Positions 34,987-46,381 are shown, counted from the stretch's first letter. The stretch: DNA of 64,000 nt from Solanum dulcamara (GCF_947179165.1 NC_077242.1:37395097-37459096); one strand, 5' to 3'. The notes: a model not told the origin generated them from the sequence alone. Program-made: numbers and translations.

Positions 34987-37192
34987 CTTCCAGCCGTGTA
35001 CAAGGCCTGTAATACACTCCTTAAACACACCATAAACTCCAAATTGAAAACAAAGACCTTACCTTACCCGAAATTGGCCAAAACTTGCCAAAATTCTCCT
35101 CGGAAGTTCGTCTAGCGCGACTGAAACATCGCGGTTGTTTGTTGTCTGCTTGGTGCTGCTCCAAACCTTAAATTTAAATTATTAAAACCCTCATAACATT
35201 TCCAAACCCTTACCAAAACATGGAAGAAGATAACCAAGCCATACATTGCTAAAACTTGCTAAACTTTATCTCGGAAGTTCTCTTAACATGCTGAAAATTA
35301 GCGGACTGTTTGTATCTCTTCTTTGCTACCCCAAAGTAAAATTTAATGTTATTAAACACCACTATATCACCGTAGGATACCTTAAATAATTAATTCACGA
35401 AACGGAATCGGAGTGCTTACCTTGTTTTCCTCCAAGCCGTGGCTTCCCTCTTCCTCTCTCACATTTTTCTCTGTTTTTTTGGCTAAGGAAGCTGAAAATG
35501 AGATATTCTTCAGCATAACATACATATATACACCTCCTTAGGAGGTGACATGTGGGAAGCCCCTAGGGCTGACACGTGGCAGCCCCCTAGGGCGCCACCT
35601 CAATCATGCATCCAATCCAAAGCTTCCATGTGATAGCGTGGGACCCACCTTAAGTAGGTGTCTCACCTACTTGGTCCAAGTAGGTACATCACCTACTTAG
35701 TCCAAGTAGGTGCATGACCTGCTTGCTTCCTAGTAGGTGCTACGCCTCCCTCCATCTCTTTCGTGGGTTCGTAATCTCTTCTTACTTTAAGAGCCTATGA
35801 AATCCTTGCTACGGAAGCTCAACATGTACTCTAGTAGCTTAAGTATGTAACACATCCAAGTTGGTAGCTTACGCAAGTAGATCGGGTCCTATAACTCACT
35901 ACTTAACCTCCAACTTCTTCTGGATTCTTATAACCCTATTTCCAATCTTCTCTCTTATGGAGTATCTCCTTCTCCTTTCCTTAGGATTATTTGATAGTGT
36001 TATAGATTACCCGACTCATATGATGACTTCTAAGAAACTTAAGAGCCTTCCCAGAAACTTAAGAAGCTTACGAAGCATTCCAACATACCAAAGTAAGGGG
36101 TGTAACACTTCCAGCCGTATACAAGTCATGTAATACACTCCTTAAACACACCATAAAATCCAAATTTAAAAAAAATTCCCTACCTTACCCGAAATTGGCC
36201 AAAACTTGCCAAAATTAGCCTCGGAAGTTTGTCTAGCGCAGCTGAAATGTCGTGGCTGTTTGTTGTCCTCTTGGTACTTCTCCAAACCTTAACTTTAAAT
36301 TATTAAAACCCTCATAAAATTTCCAAACCCTTACCAAAATGTGGGAGAAGAGAACCAAGTCATACCTTACTAAAACTTATCTCGAAAGTTCTCTTAACAT
36401 GCTGAAAATTAGCAGACTATTTGTATCTCTTCCTTGCTGCCCCAAAATGAAATTTTACGGTATTAAAAACTGCTATATCACCATAGGATACCTTAAATAA
36501 TTAATTCACGGAACGAAAGTCGGGACTTACTTTTTTTTCTAGCCAAACCCGTGGCTGCTCTCTTTTGCTCCTTATGTTTTCTATCTCTTTTTTTGTTCAA
36601 TTTGCTAAAGTTTAAGGTATCTACAGCATGTAACACCTATATATATTCATCCTTAGGAGGTGCCATGTGGAATCCCCCTAGGGGTGACATGTGGTAGCCC
36701 CCTAGGGCACCACCTCAATCATGCCTCCAATCATTAGCTGCCACATGGCAGCGTGGGGTCCACTCAAGCTGCTGCATCACCTACTTGACCCTAAGTAGGT
36801 GCATCACCTACTTTTCCAAGTAGGTGTGTCACCTACTTACTTCAAGTAGGCGCGTCATCTCTTTATTTCTCTTCCGTGGATTCATAATCTTGTCTTACTC
36901 CAAGAGCCTATGTATTCCTTGCTACATAAGCTCGACATATACTCAAGTGGCTTAATTACGTAATACATCCAAGTTGGTAGCTTATGCAAGTAAGTCGAGT
37001 CCTACGACCCGTTACTTGTCCTCCAACTCCTTCTAGATTCTTATAACCCTATTTCCAATATTCCCTATTATGGAGTATCTCATTCTCCCTTTCTTAGAGT
37101 TATTTGATAGCATTATAGATAATCTTTTTCATGTGGCAACCTTTAAGAAGTTTAAGAAAGCTTTTCGAAGTACAAAAGTATGGGGCATAACA
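33868..37192 (-). repeat. Tandem array of three LTR 5'-part units (about 1.1 kb each)
   Basis: Units are 33868-34986, 34987-36107 and 36108-37192. Each starts near AGCC.Y.TACAAG...TAATACACTCC and ends with GGGGYRTAACA. Each carries AAACTTGCC, a palindrome cluster, a TATA-like box and the CTTAAATAATTAATTCA block. The first two are most alike; the third has more changes and a partly different palindrome set. The plus-strand frames at 34740-35012 and 35861-36133 are matching shadows in the first two units. Confidence 0.85.
35571..35580 (-). promoter_or_regulatory. G-box/ABRE-like motif in LTR unit 2
   Basis: GACACGTGGC contains the CACGTG core and matches the plant ABRE consensus ACGTGGC. The sister units have CATGTGG at this place, so the intact site survives only here and, in related form, at 38378-38388. 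Confidence 0.45.
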
Positions 37193-37878
37193 GTTAGGAT
37201 GACTATTTGCCACATAGTGAATTTACTTAGTGAAACACGAATGACAGGCCCAGACATGCCTCAGCAAATTATGGAGTCGACATAAGTCATATGCTGATAA
37301 TTGACATTGACATTTAAGGTTTGAAGTTGAGGATTGAGCATGCTTGAAAGAGTCACCGATGAAAGGTGTAACAAAATTTGACAAGAAAGGGAAAACTTGG
37401 CCCGGGATGTATGAGTCCTTATCAGATTATTTGTAGAATAGGTAGAGCTGCCTATGAGTTGGACCTACCATCGGATTTGCAAGCGCTACACCCAGCCCCT
37501 CATGTGTCAAGGGTTCACAAAGGTATAGGTGACCCATCCAAAATAGTTCCTGTGGAGGAGATCCACATAACCAGGAGTTACCCTATGAGGAGCAACCTAT
37601 CGCCATCATGGATCGGTAGATTAGAAGGTTGCGAACTAGGGACGTGGCTTTCATCAAAGTCTAGTGATAAAATAAGAATAAAGAAGAGTTGGCCTGGGAA
37701 CCAAAGAAGAGATGGAAAAGAAATATCCGTACATGCTCCCTATGTCTACAGGAAATCTAAACGTTTGGGTTAGTTGAATTGATGAATAAAAGGTCTACGG
37801 ATGACAACCATTATGGAGAATTCCTAAAATCCTCATACGACCTAATGAGCTTAATTAACATTCAAGGACGAATGTTCT
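37193..37878 (+). pseudogene. Integrase C-terminal remnant of a forward family A element
   Basis: In the plus frames, the segment from about 37345 reads SPMKGVTKF, then KKGKLGPGCMSPYQIICRIGRAAYELDLPSD and LQALHPAPHVSRVHKGIGDPSK, the C-terminal domain of a Ty3/gypsy integrase (usual form SPMKG..RFGKKGKL.PRYIGPY and HPVFHVS.L). An upstream scrap (37240-37262, TGACAGGCCCAGACATG) is the DGQAE region of the core. The intervening core is deleted, as in the copy at 6243-6931, showing that both derive from one defective source or share the deletion. A frame of 131 codons (37378-37773) is open but lacks catalytic parts. The left side abuts the reverse LTR array at 37192. Confidence 0.82.
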
Positions 37879-37892
37879 AAAGGAGGGAAGGA
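37879..37892 (+). other. Polypurine tract
   Basis: AAAGGAGGGAAGGA, uninterrupted purines immediately before the LTR start TGTTATGCC at 37893. Confidence 0.82.
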
Positions 37893-38220
37893 TGTTATGC
37901 CGCATACTTTGGTACTTCGGAACGCTTTCTTAATATTATTGAAAGCTGACATGTGACCTATACTGTCTACCACGCTATCAAATAACTCTAAGGAAATGAG
38001 AATGAGATACCCCATAATAAGGAAGATTGGAAATATGGTTATAAGAATCCGGAAGGAGTTGGAGGCTAAGTAATGGGTCGTAGGACTCGATCTACTTGCG
38101 TAAGCTACCAACTTTGATATCCTATGTAATTAAGCTACTTGAGTACATCTATAACTCAAGTAGCAAGGAATACAAAGGATCTTAAACTAAGACGAGATTA
38201 CAAACCCACGGAAATAAAGC

Positions 38221-38253
38221 AAGTAGGTGACAAGTAGGTGACAAGTAGGTGAC
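38221..38253. repeat. Tandem 11-mer AAGTAGGTGAC, three copies
   Basis: Three perfect units in a row. The unit is one arm of the U3 palindrome seen in the sister LTRs, here arranged as direct repeats instead of hairpins. Confidence 0.92.
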
Positions 38254-38377
38254 GCACCCACTTAGACCAACTAGGTGACTCACCTACTTAGGGTGGACCC
38301 CATGCTGCCACATGGTAGCTTTGGATTGGCTGTATGGTGTAACCCTAGGGGATGACACATGTCACCCCTAGGGGTAT

Positions 38378-38388
38378 GCCACGTGTCC
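38378..38388 (+). promoter_or_regulatory. G-box/ABRE-like motif in LTR U3
   Basis: GCCACGTGTCC is a perfect ABRE/G-box type site, flanked by the CCCCTAGGGG palindrome at 38365-38374. Known plant bZIP and bHLH factors bind CACGTG; activity here is inference. Confidence 0.5.
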
Positions 38389-40099
38389 CTGCAAGTTGCT
38401 GAAAATACTCTCATTCTTCATCAGATACTTAAGAAAAGTTGAGAGAACTTAAGAGAAACAAAGGAGAGAGCTACGTCTTGGCTGCAACAAGGTAGGGCCT
38501 CAATTTTCATTCCGTGAATTAATTATTTAAGGTATCTTACGGTTAAATAATGGTGTTTAACAATGTGAAGTTACTAGTTGGGGCAGCAAAGAAGTGACGT
38601 GAACAGCCCGCAACTTTCAGCATGTTAAGGAGCTTTCGAAGTTGACTTTTAGCAAGGTATGGTTTGATTCTCTTGTCCCATGTTTTGGTAAGGGTTTGGA
38701 CGTGTTATGAAGGTATAAATATATATTGGAAACATGAAAATATATGTGTTGCGACTAAAGAACGTTGCAGGTCATGTAGGGGCTGATTTGACGCAATTTT
38801 AACGGGTTAAAGTTTGGCTAGAGTCGTTGTTATTATGGTGTTGTGTTGGTCATTATTTTTTATGTTTCAAGGCTGGAAAACGTTCCAAAAGGGGTGTGGT
38901 AGCTTCTGGTTGCAGCCACATAGCCCTCCGATTTGTATGGTTAAAGGTTTTACAAAATAAAGACTAAAAACCTTATTTTGGTATCCTGATTTTGGCGAGT
39001 CATTGGGAACTTGTGTTGCATCGTATTGTAGTAATTCAATGTTTTATAGCTTCTTGTTGTTGTTGGTAATATGGCTGATAAGGTTAGAATTTGGATAGGG
39101 CAAGTTATAGGGGAGATGTTGCCCAACTTCCGCTAACTTCGGAACTAGTAATAACCTTAGTACTACTTTCATGTTAATAGGTTAAGGAGATAATGAGGCA
39201 AGCTGAATTACAGTTAACCCATAAACAGGTATGTAGAGCTATCCATCTTTTCTTTTGGCATGTCTTAGGTATAAGTTATAAATGGTTCGTATATGAAATG
39301 TGGGGATAATTCCACTCCTGAAACTCCAAGTATGATTCATAGATTTTATTCACTTTGTGATGTTAAAACTCCTGTAATAGTTGAGTTATTGCCTTTTAAG
39401 GCTCCTATATGATGAACAGTAGTATATGTAAAGCTTATTTCTTCTTCCTTTTGGAATGCCTTAAATGTAAATGAAATGGTATATGATGTGGGTTGGAGGT
39501 AGTTCCAGTTATAAGCTCCGAGTATAACTCGTGACTCGTGTTCACTTTTGAATGTTAAAGTAATTGAACTACTACCCTCGAGTCTCCTATATGACGAATA
39601 CTAATTGAATGTATATGCTCCTACTCCTAAGGTCTCTACGACGACAAACGTCTCTAATTCTATAAGTTGTTTAGCTTTGTCTCGATACATGTCTATGATT
39701 CTTGAGACTCCAGTTGATACGATTCCTAATGACATATAGAGGGTACTTGAGATGATTACTACTCTGGTCTTCAAGTGATGGTTCACTTGACTGTTTCATT
39801 AAGTCTTAGATGATCATTTAAATTGCATATGGTTTCTCACTACTCTACTCGTGCATACTGTAACACATCTTCCTCCGAGTCCCATAAAGGGGCCGGGAAT
39901 GTTATCGTCCACAGCTTTACTACTTCTTTTACCGGGTCCCGAGCCGACATGGTATGTGCGGATGGTATTATTCCACATGCAATGATGAAATACTGCATGT
40001 GATGATATGATGATATGATGATATGGAGATGCGATAATATAATAATTCATCGAGTCCCGGGCTGGATAGATATGATGATATATAGGGAGCGGGCTGAAT

Positions 40100-40485
40100 G
40101 TACCTCAGCATATTTTATTATATAAGGATCGGGCCGTACGTTCTTCGTTATTGATTTAAATTATGGATCGGTCCGTACATTCCTCGGCATTATTTTAAAT
40201 TACAGATCGGGTCGAATGTTCTTCGGCATATTTTACTATGTAATAATAGAACCGAGTCCCATAATGGGTCGGGTACGGTATGATATGTACACTGCTCTTT
40301 CACCGAGTCTCTCACTAAAGGGTCGGATATGATAGATAGGAATGCATGGATCGGGCCGTACATTCCTCAGCATTGTTTTACTATATGGATCGCATCGTAC
40401 GTTCCTCGACATTGTTTTACTATATGGATCGGGCCGTACATTCCTCGGCATTATTTTACTATATATGGATCATGTTGTATGTTCC
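40100..40485. repeat. 39-bp minisatellite in LTR, two blocks
   Basis: Core CCGTACRTTC starts at 40134, 40173 and 40212 (first block, as TCGAATGTTC in the last) and at 40356, 40395 and 40434 (second block), each exactly 39 apart. About 135 bases with GAGTCCCATAATGGGTCGGG-like inverted motifs separate the blocks. Homologous to the 45-bp arrays of the other LTRs but 6 bases shorter per unit. Confidence 0.88.
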
Positions 40486-41215
40486 ACAGCGCTAGTAGTA
40501 CATATATGCCTATGAGGATAGAATGATATAGTTGTAACACCGGGTCCCCCAGTGGGCCGGGTACGGAATATGAGGATGACGTCCATGCCCTCATGTTACA
40601 TGATGCAAGTATAGTACTTTATTAACTGTTATACTTGTGTTCTGCATCCCTATTTCAGTTATTGTCTCAATTATGAGGTTTTATACTTTATATACTCAGT
40701 ACATGTATCGTACTGACCCTTTTTCTTCGGGGGGCTGCATTTCATGCCCACAGGTACAAATGTTCATTTTGGAGATCCGCCAGCTTAGGATTTTCGCTTA
40801 GCTATATTGGAAGCGCTCTACTGTTCTGGAGCTTAGCTTTTGGTGCTGGTCATTTGATGTATGCATTTGTTTATTCAGGGGTACGGCAAGGGCCCTGTCC
40901 TGCCATATGTTACCATTCATAACTCTTAGAGGTCTGTAGACATATGTATGTGGGTTGTTTGTGAATGTGTCTCGGTTGTACCTATACGGCATGTTGTAAA
41001 TATTTTTATATTACAGCAATCTTATCAGCTTGTGTGCCCTTTCATGATATAATACGAATGAAAGAGCCTACATGTACATGAAAAAGTTTTAACTCATTGG
41101 GGATTTTGGGAGTAGTATCACTTTGTTCATAGTTTGATTTGACTACAGCTTATAGGTATGTATATGGGGGTCCAGGTCGAACTCCAATCAGGGCCTATGG
41201 GCTTGGGTCGTGATA

Positions 41216-41828
41216 GATTTGGAATGGTGAATTATGCCTTGTCGGGCATGCTTTATTAACTATATGGTATTTGTGCTAATTTTAGCTAGGTTAATCTTAC
41301 ATTTCTCTATTGTCTTACAACCCATGCTTGTTAATTGTACTTAGTGCCTTCAATAAGCCTCGCTCTCTCAATGAATTTATGAGCACAAGATTTAATATCC
41401 TCTTTGTGAAAAGTAGTTAGTCAAATAAACTCCGAGGGTTTTCTATATACCACGGTTCTTTCCAAAGAAATAATTTTTTCTTTATTTTTGCTTTTCTTTG
41501 AATCTTTTTGTTGAACTAGGTTGGCGTTTCCTATGATAGATTAAGAGGTGACTTTCTTAAGGGAAAATGTCAATTTTTTTGTTTTAGCTTGATTCTTTTG
41601 TCACACCTCTTGCAAGAAGTACCATTTGGCAAAGGATGATTTAAAAATGAAAGGGAATAAGTGAATTTGAAGCTATCTCTTGTCATGGGTCTTACATTCT
41701 TAGTTTGGCTTTGGGATTAACAAGTGGGTATGAATCCCATTGTGGTTTGTCAAAATCCATTCGTTTAATTAATTTGAGACTAATTTGAGACCTTGTTGGG
41801 TTGTGATGCCTTGTGTGTAAAGGTTTTC
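41216..41828 (+). other. Non-coding flank, retrotransposon-like
   Basis: No open frame of note and no family motif. Style and composition (AATTTTAGCTAGGTTAA, CTTGATTCTTTTGTC) resemble the 3' untranslated part of Athila/Tat elements, and it may continue at 53448-54215 across the inserted reverse element. Confidence 0.4.
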
Positions 41829-43899
41829 TATCACGACCCAAAGTACACCCTAGGCGTGGCATGGTGACTAGGATCCCAAAAGACGCTAAACAAGCCACTT
41901 GACATAAACATAACACTAAGATAAAATACTAAAAGCAGAAGATAATTCTCGAATAGAAATATCATCATAGCATAGAAACATCTGAACAAAACCATAAGAA
42001 GAATCTAAGTTTGACATAAGCCTCTACTAACATAGGTGAGTTTCTAGGACATGTCCCTATCTAACTCGAAAATTGGAAAACTAAAAATATAGTCTGAATG
42101 AAAATCATATAAAGCACATCCTCGAAGCATGAAGACTCACCACTCTATAGACAGCTGGCAGGTATCCAATACTAACCACGAGTATAAGGAGGAATGTCAG
42201 AACCTATATTATGATACAATATAGGCAAAACTATGCGGTCAGTACTCTAGAATATACTGAGTATGGAGAATTTACAATGCATGACATAAAACAAAAAAAA
42301 ACAATAACCAATCTAAAGCATGATATAATTCCTTAAAGAATCGTGAGAAACATGAAACATGGTCAATGCAAAACTCATACGAAAATCATAGTAAAAAAAT
42401 AACATAAGTGAGAGGTACAGTTAATGATATCAACCATGTAAGCTATAACATGGAGTCCAGTGTCTTCCCCACACTTAAAAGAGGTTGTCCTACTTACCAG
42501 GTAAGTACTATAAATATGAGCTACCTTGGATCCACTAGCTAGAGTCAATTAAGACTAAGTCCTATGGGAGCACATAGTTATGGAACAAGGGGATGCTACT
42601 AGAGACCCAGCCTTTGCTAACGGGATGGCCTCCCTCCCAAATTCCTCGTGGTGTTAGGTAGTACTCTCAAAAAGAATAGTCATAATCATGCCATAGTCTT
42701 TGAAAATGGTATGATTCTAGTAATATCAGCTCCAACTTAACATACTTGAAATTCATAAGAATAGCTCATTTCAATATATCATGATTCATAACAAATCAAT
42801 TCATGAGAGATACTTGTCTAAAGCATCCTAATCATGATAAGCTTTTCAAAAAAATCATATTGATACTTTAACTAAAAGCATACTTAAATCATAATTCTTT
42901 AAATCATGATGTATGCTTAATCTTAAAACATAGTACATAATCACAAGATACTCATACTTCATGGGGTCATAAGAAGTTCATTGAAAACATAAAGTTACGA
43001 ACAATTCATGCATAATAAGATTAATGAGAATGAAATAAACCATGATCGATTGAACCCAATGCGTATTCATGAAAATCATAAGTTTTTGGAAGAAATCATA
43101 ACGAGAAATTGAAGATTCTTTGGGAATCCACAGATGGAAATAGATCCAAGGATAAAATTCCCACATACCTCAACGAATTCTATCCTTGAAATTGAAAGAG
43201 AAGACTTGAATCCTTGAAACCCTAGCTTGCTCCTTGAGAGAGAATTTCTTGAGAGCCTTAGGGGTTTTGAGTGAATGAGAGGGAACGGAGGAAATTTGAA
43301 GGGTAAGGGTAGTTATAGGTCTTAGGAATAGTTGCAAAACAACATACCTTAGGCATTAAAAGAATAGGAAATGACTTAAATATCCTTGAAAGTAATTTGT
43401 CAAAGTCACTCTACGGACCCTACCTACGAGTTGTAGCTCCTCATTTGGTTCATCGAGAGGCTTCGTGAAAAAACATGTCCAAAATCAAAGTCTCTAAAGC
43501 TTTGTCTAAGGCCACCCCCTAAGGGTCGTAGACCGGTCTATCCTATTGAATCTTCGAAAAAAACTTTCTAAATCTCAATGCACGGAACCTCCTACGGCCT
43601 GTAATTCTTCCTACAGTCTATAGGACCACACATAGAAACCAATATCTGAAACAATGTCTCTGGAGCATAATTTACGATCTATCCTAGGGTTATAGGTCCT
43701 CATATGGTTCATAGGTCGGTCCATAGGTACCTATTCAGAGACTTAATATTTTCCACCTTTTCAGAACCCTTCCTACAACTCTTTTGTATAGACCATAGGA
43801 CCTTGTATGGTCTATATATCGGTCTGTTCAAAGTGGCACCAACAATTTTATACAACTTTTCTTTTCCCAATCACACTTTCCAACATCTGAGGTGTTACA
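41829..43899 (-). mobile_element. 3' LTR of the reverse family B element
   Basis: On the plus strand from TATCACGACCCAAAGTAC to GAGGTGTTACA. It aligns throughout with 51340-53447, for example ATTGAAGATTCTTTGGGA (43099 versus 52631) and the CTTGAGAGAGAA region. Repeated GGTCGTAGGTC-like phrases lie near its right end. No gene. Confidence 0.88.
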
Positions 43900-43937
43900 A
43901 TATATCCCTCTTGAAAAATCCATCCTCGAATGAGACT

Positions 43938-43951
43938 CAAGCTAGCATGAA
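43938..43951. repeat. Probable LINE target site duplication, left
   Basis: CAAGCTAGCATGAA resembles CAAGCTAAGACATGAA at 45717-45732 with a two-base indel and one substitution, and brackets the LINE. The right copy is separated from the poly(A) by about 7 bases, so the assignment is tentative. Confidence 0.45.
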
Positions 43952-44030
43952 TAGAGTAGGGAAAGTGATCTAACAACCCAATAAGAATGCAAATCATATT
44001 AAAATGCACAAAACTTTCTTGATTAATGGT

Positions 44031-44425
44031 GTGTGGAATGATGAGAAGGTGAGACAGCATGCCCCACACCACTTTGTACAAAAGGTTCTCAACACCTGTT
44101 TCAAATATCAACCTGGCATTCAAGATACAGCCTACTGGAAACTAAATCCAAATGGGAAGTTCACTTGTGCATCATCTTAGAACCAGGTCAGTTAAAAAAG
44201 AAGAAAAACCATGATAGATACCACTATATGGAACAATAATGTACCTTTCAAGTATCCTTCTTGGTCTGGAGATCCCTGAGAAATAAACTCCCTACAAATG
44301 AAAGTATTGTATCCTTTGGACATAAACCTGTCTAGTGTTCTTATTGTTACATCCCTGGGTGGGATAATATAGATCACATATCATTTCATGCCATTTTGCT
44401 AGGCATATTTGAAGGTACTTTTCAG
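44031..44425 (+). pseudogene. LINE ORF2, zinc-binding RT domain remnant
   Basis: Plus-frame pieces VWNDEKVRQHAPHHFVQKVL and DTAYWKLNPNGKFT match the stretch before the zf-RVT domain (typical WK....GKFTV). After a frameshift come VWRSLRNKLPTNES and CYIPGWDNIDHIS, which correspond to the W...L..KLPT and C..P..DTI.HIF motifs of that domain. Stops occur after ASS, in KPV*CSYC and elsewhere. The domain is thought to bind nucleic acid next to the RT. It continues with damaged sequence to the RNase H frame at 44704. Confidence 0.75.
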
Positions 44426-44484
44426 ATTATTGGGGAATACAACATAGTAGCAGTCCCATGAGAAGTGTGTTAATGAAATGGTAG

Positions 44485-44676
44485 TTGTCCAAACCTAACA
44501 AGGAGGTGCATAAACTCATGTTGCAAGCTATACCTATATTTATTTGTTGGAACTTATGGAAGAATAGGTGTGCAAGTAAGTATGGAGAAAAGAAGTCAAG
44601 TACCACTAGAGTTAAATTCTCAATTGTCAAGGATCTCTACATGCTGATTTTCAAAGCCTTCCCCTATATTAAGTGA
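44485..44676 (+). pseudogene. LINE ORF2, segment between zinc and RNase H domains
   Basis: Open for 63 codons with AIPIFICWNLWKNRCASKYG, matching the P..I.W.LWK.RN...F motif that LINE ORF2 proteins have before RNase H. The stop at 44674-44676 separates it from the RNase H frame, though the amino acid similarity continues across. Confidence 0.7.
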
Positions 44677-44703
44677 TCTAGTGACTGGAAAGAGCTCTTA
44701 GCT

Positions 44704-45177
44704 ATGGCTGAGAGTTGCACTCATGTTATGAAGGTTATTCAAGTTACATGCCATAAACCTCTTTGTAATTTAGTGAAGCTAAACACTGATGGAAGTGCCT
44801 TAGATAACCCAGGAAGAATAGGGATTGGGGGCATCCTAAGGGATCATAGAGGGAAACTCATTTATGCCTTTGCAGCACCACTTGGTTTTAGTTCTAACAA
44901 CCAAGCTGAGGTACAGGCTATAGTACTGGGCATCACTTGGTGCATTCAGCATGGATATAGCAAGATACTTTTGGAGGTAGACTCAAAGCTTCTTATTAAA
45001 TGGCTAAGACAGGAATTCAAACCACCTTGGTCCATTAGAGACTACATCAATGAGCTGCAAGACTTGATCAATTTTCTGGACTACTTTCACTGCAAGCACA
45101 TTTTTAGGGAAGCAAATTATCCTACTGATACTCTCTCTAAACATAGTCATAAAGCTGACAGGGCCTACCCAATCTAA
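44704..45177 (+). CDS. LINE RNase H domain, intact frame (fragment of ORF2)
   Basis: The 157-codon frame is the best preserved coding stretch of the window. It is a type I RNase H (RVT_3) domain, which in plant LINEs degrades RNA in RNA-DNA hybrids. Visible motifs: KLNTDGSALDNPGRIGIGGI (first catalytic Asp, about residue 28), SSNNQAEVQAIVLGI (catalytic Glu, about 69), ILLEVDSKLLIKWL (Asp, about 93) and HIFREANYPTDTLSKHSH (final Asp, about 145). All four acidic positions of the D-E-D-D set appear present. The frame ends at the normal C-terminus of ORF2. The ATG at 44704 is an internal methionine, so it is a fragment; expression is doubtful because upstream ORF2 is broken. Confidence 0.85.
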   Translation: MAESCTHVMKVIQVTCHKPLCNLVKLNTDGSALDNPGRIGIGGILRDHRGKLIYAFAAPLGFSSNNQAEVQAIVLGITWCIQHGYSKILLEVDSKLLIKWLRQEFKPPWSIRDYINELQDLINFLDYFHCKHIFREANYPTDTLSKHSHKADRAYPI

Positions 45178-45699
45178 AATGTTCAGCAACTTCCTAAAGA
45201 GACAAGAGGGTACTACATATTGGAAAACCTGGGCATGTCAAGCTTCAGAAGACAAAAGCTGAAAAGGATTAGAGAACCTCCATAGATGGCTGGCCAGATC
45301 TCCTTGTAGAACAGGTTTACCACTTGTTCCCTTTTGTATGTATTCTTCTTCTTTTAAGCTATAGGTAGTAGGTATAGCTTCTAAGAAGAAGTATTATTTT
45401 GAATAGGCTCTTTCTTTATAATATGTAAGGGGAGAGTCTCTCTTATTTATGCTTTCTTATAATTAATGTATTAAGAGGAGTCCTCTACTAGGTGATTTTT
45501 TCTTTGTTCTTATAGTATATGGGGGTGAGTTAACCGGCCTTAGTAGGCTAGTTGACTCATTTACCAACATAGGATTGGAGGTAAGGTCTATGCCCCCTCC
45601 TTGTACTTTTGTTTTTATAGATATGTTAAGGCTTGGGGGTGTTTGGCTCAACCCTTGACCGCCATGAGGGATAAGATCCTCGGGTTAGGTCTGTATTCC

Positions 45700-45709
45700 A
45701 AAAAAAAAA
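45700..45709 (+). other. LINE poly(A) tail
   Basis: Ten adenines after CTGTATTCC, the 3' terminus of the LINE. Confidence 0.8.
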
Positions 45710-45964
45710 TCAACCCCAAGCTAAGACATGAACTTAAAAACATATTTCATGAACATGCGTGCATATGGTTACATGAGAAACATGAAACGCATGAATCTGA
45801 AAGAATAAACTTGAAGAACTAATACCTAAAGCTAAAACTGAAATAGAGGGAAATAAATAAGTATATAAAGACATCATATCGACTTTGGCCTCCCAAGTAG
45901 CACCCTCAATTAATTGATTCCTCTAAAGGACTTTCACGGAAGCAACTTCTTTATTTCTTAACTA
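45710..45964 (-). other. 3' untranslated part of the reverse family B element
   Basis: Minus-strand continuation after the integrase stop; the pieces NKEVASV-like and W...N..EGATWE mark the last codons. No other gene. Confidence 0.55.
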
Positions 45965-46260
45965 TCAGACTTGATGATCTAAGATCACGATCGAAACCTC
46001 TTCATAATAGATACTTTCCCATACCCCAACACTTTCCAATGACACAATCAAACTAGGATCACCAATACACTTCTTCAACAAAGAAATATGAAACATCGGA
46101 TGCAACGATGCCAATTCTGAAGGAAAATCCAACTCAAAGGCCACCTTACTAAAGTGCCTCAAAAACTGATATGGGCATACATGACAAGGTCTAAGTTTCT
46201 CTTTCTTACCAAATTGTATCACACCCTTCATAGGTGAGATTTTCAAGTAAATCTAATCAT
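45965..46260 (-). pseudogene. Integrase C-terminal domain, reverse family B element
   Basis: The minus frame from 46246 reads MKISPMKGVIQFGKKEKLRP, then VCPYQFLRHFSKVAFELDFP and ELASLHPMFHISLLKKCIGD followed by PSLIVSLESVGV. This is the integrase C-terminal domain (usual LKISPMKG..RFGKKGKLSPRYVGPY and HPVFHVSMLKKCIGDPS). It is open for 93 codons, but the link to the catalytic core (46382 and right) is broken by stops. The domain helps bind DNA during integration. Chromodomain residues are not evident after it. Confidence 0.85.
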
Positions 46261-46381
46261 TAAATTAAAATTCAAGTTCTTTTCTTCTCACATTTGCATA
46301 ACATTTCTATCGATTTTGGGTCTTCCTCAATCGATCCCTAATAAGTCGAACCGTTTACATAACCTCATGAAATAAATCAAT

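Larger units (their letters stand above)
37893..41215 (+). mobile_element. 3' LTR of the forward family A element
   Basis: It starts TGTTATGCCGC and ends GGGTCGTGATA, 3,323 bp, the longest LTR in the window. It includes an 11-bp tandem repeat (38221-38253) at the place of the palindrome cluster, a G-box (38378-38388), a GATATGAT simple repeat (about 40000-40025) and a 39-bp minisatellite (40100-40485). The GTACTGACCC and TTTCATGCCCACAGGTACA blocks match 1-1283. No 5' LTR partner is present in this window. Confidence 0.88.
43952..45709 (+). mobile_element. 5'-truncated L1-type LINE with poly(A) tail
   Basis: The plus strand carries the 3' end of a plant LINE ORF2 (zinc-binding RT domain, then RNase H), a 3' untranslated region with the typical GTACTTTTGTTTTTATAGATATG ending, and a run of ten A at 45700-45709. 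RT and endonuclease parts are missing, as usual for incomplete LINE insertions. It sits between the integrase end and the 3' LTR of the reverse family B element and must be younger than that element. Confidence 0.85.

Noticed and set aside
37851..38111. 86-codon minus frame, and matching plus frames at 34740-35012 and 35861-36133
   Set aside because: They are homologous shadows of the family A LTR start, in LTR DNA with no coding role.
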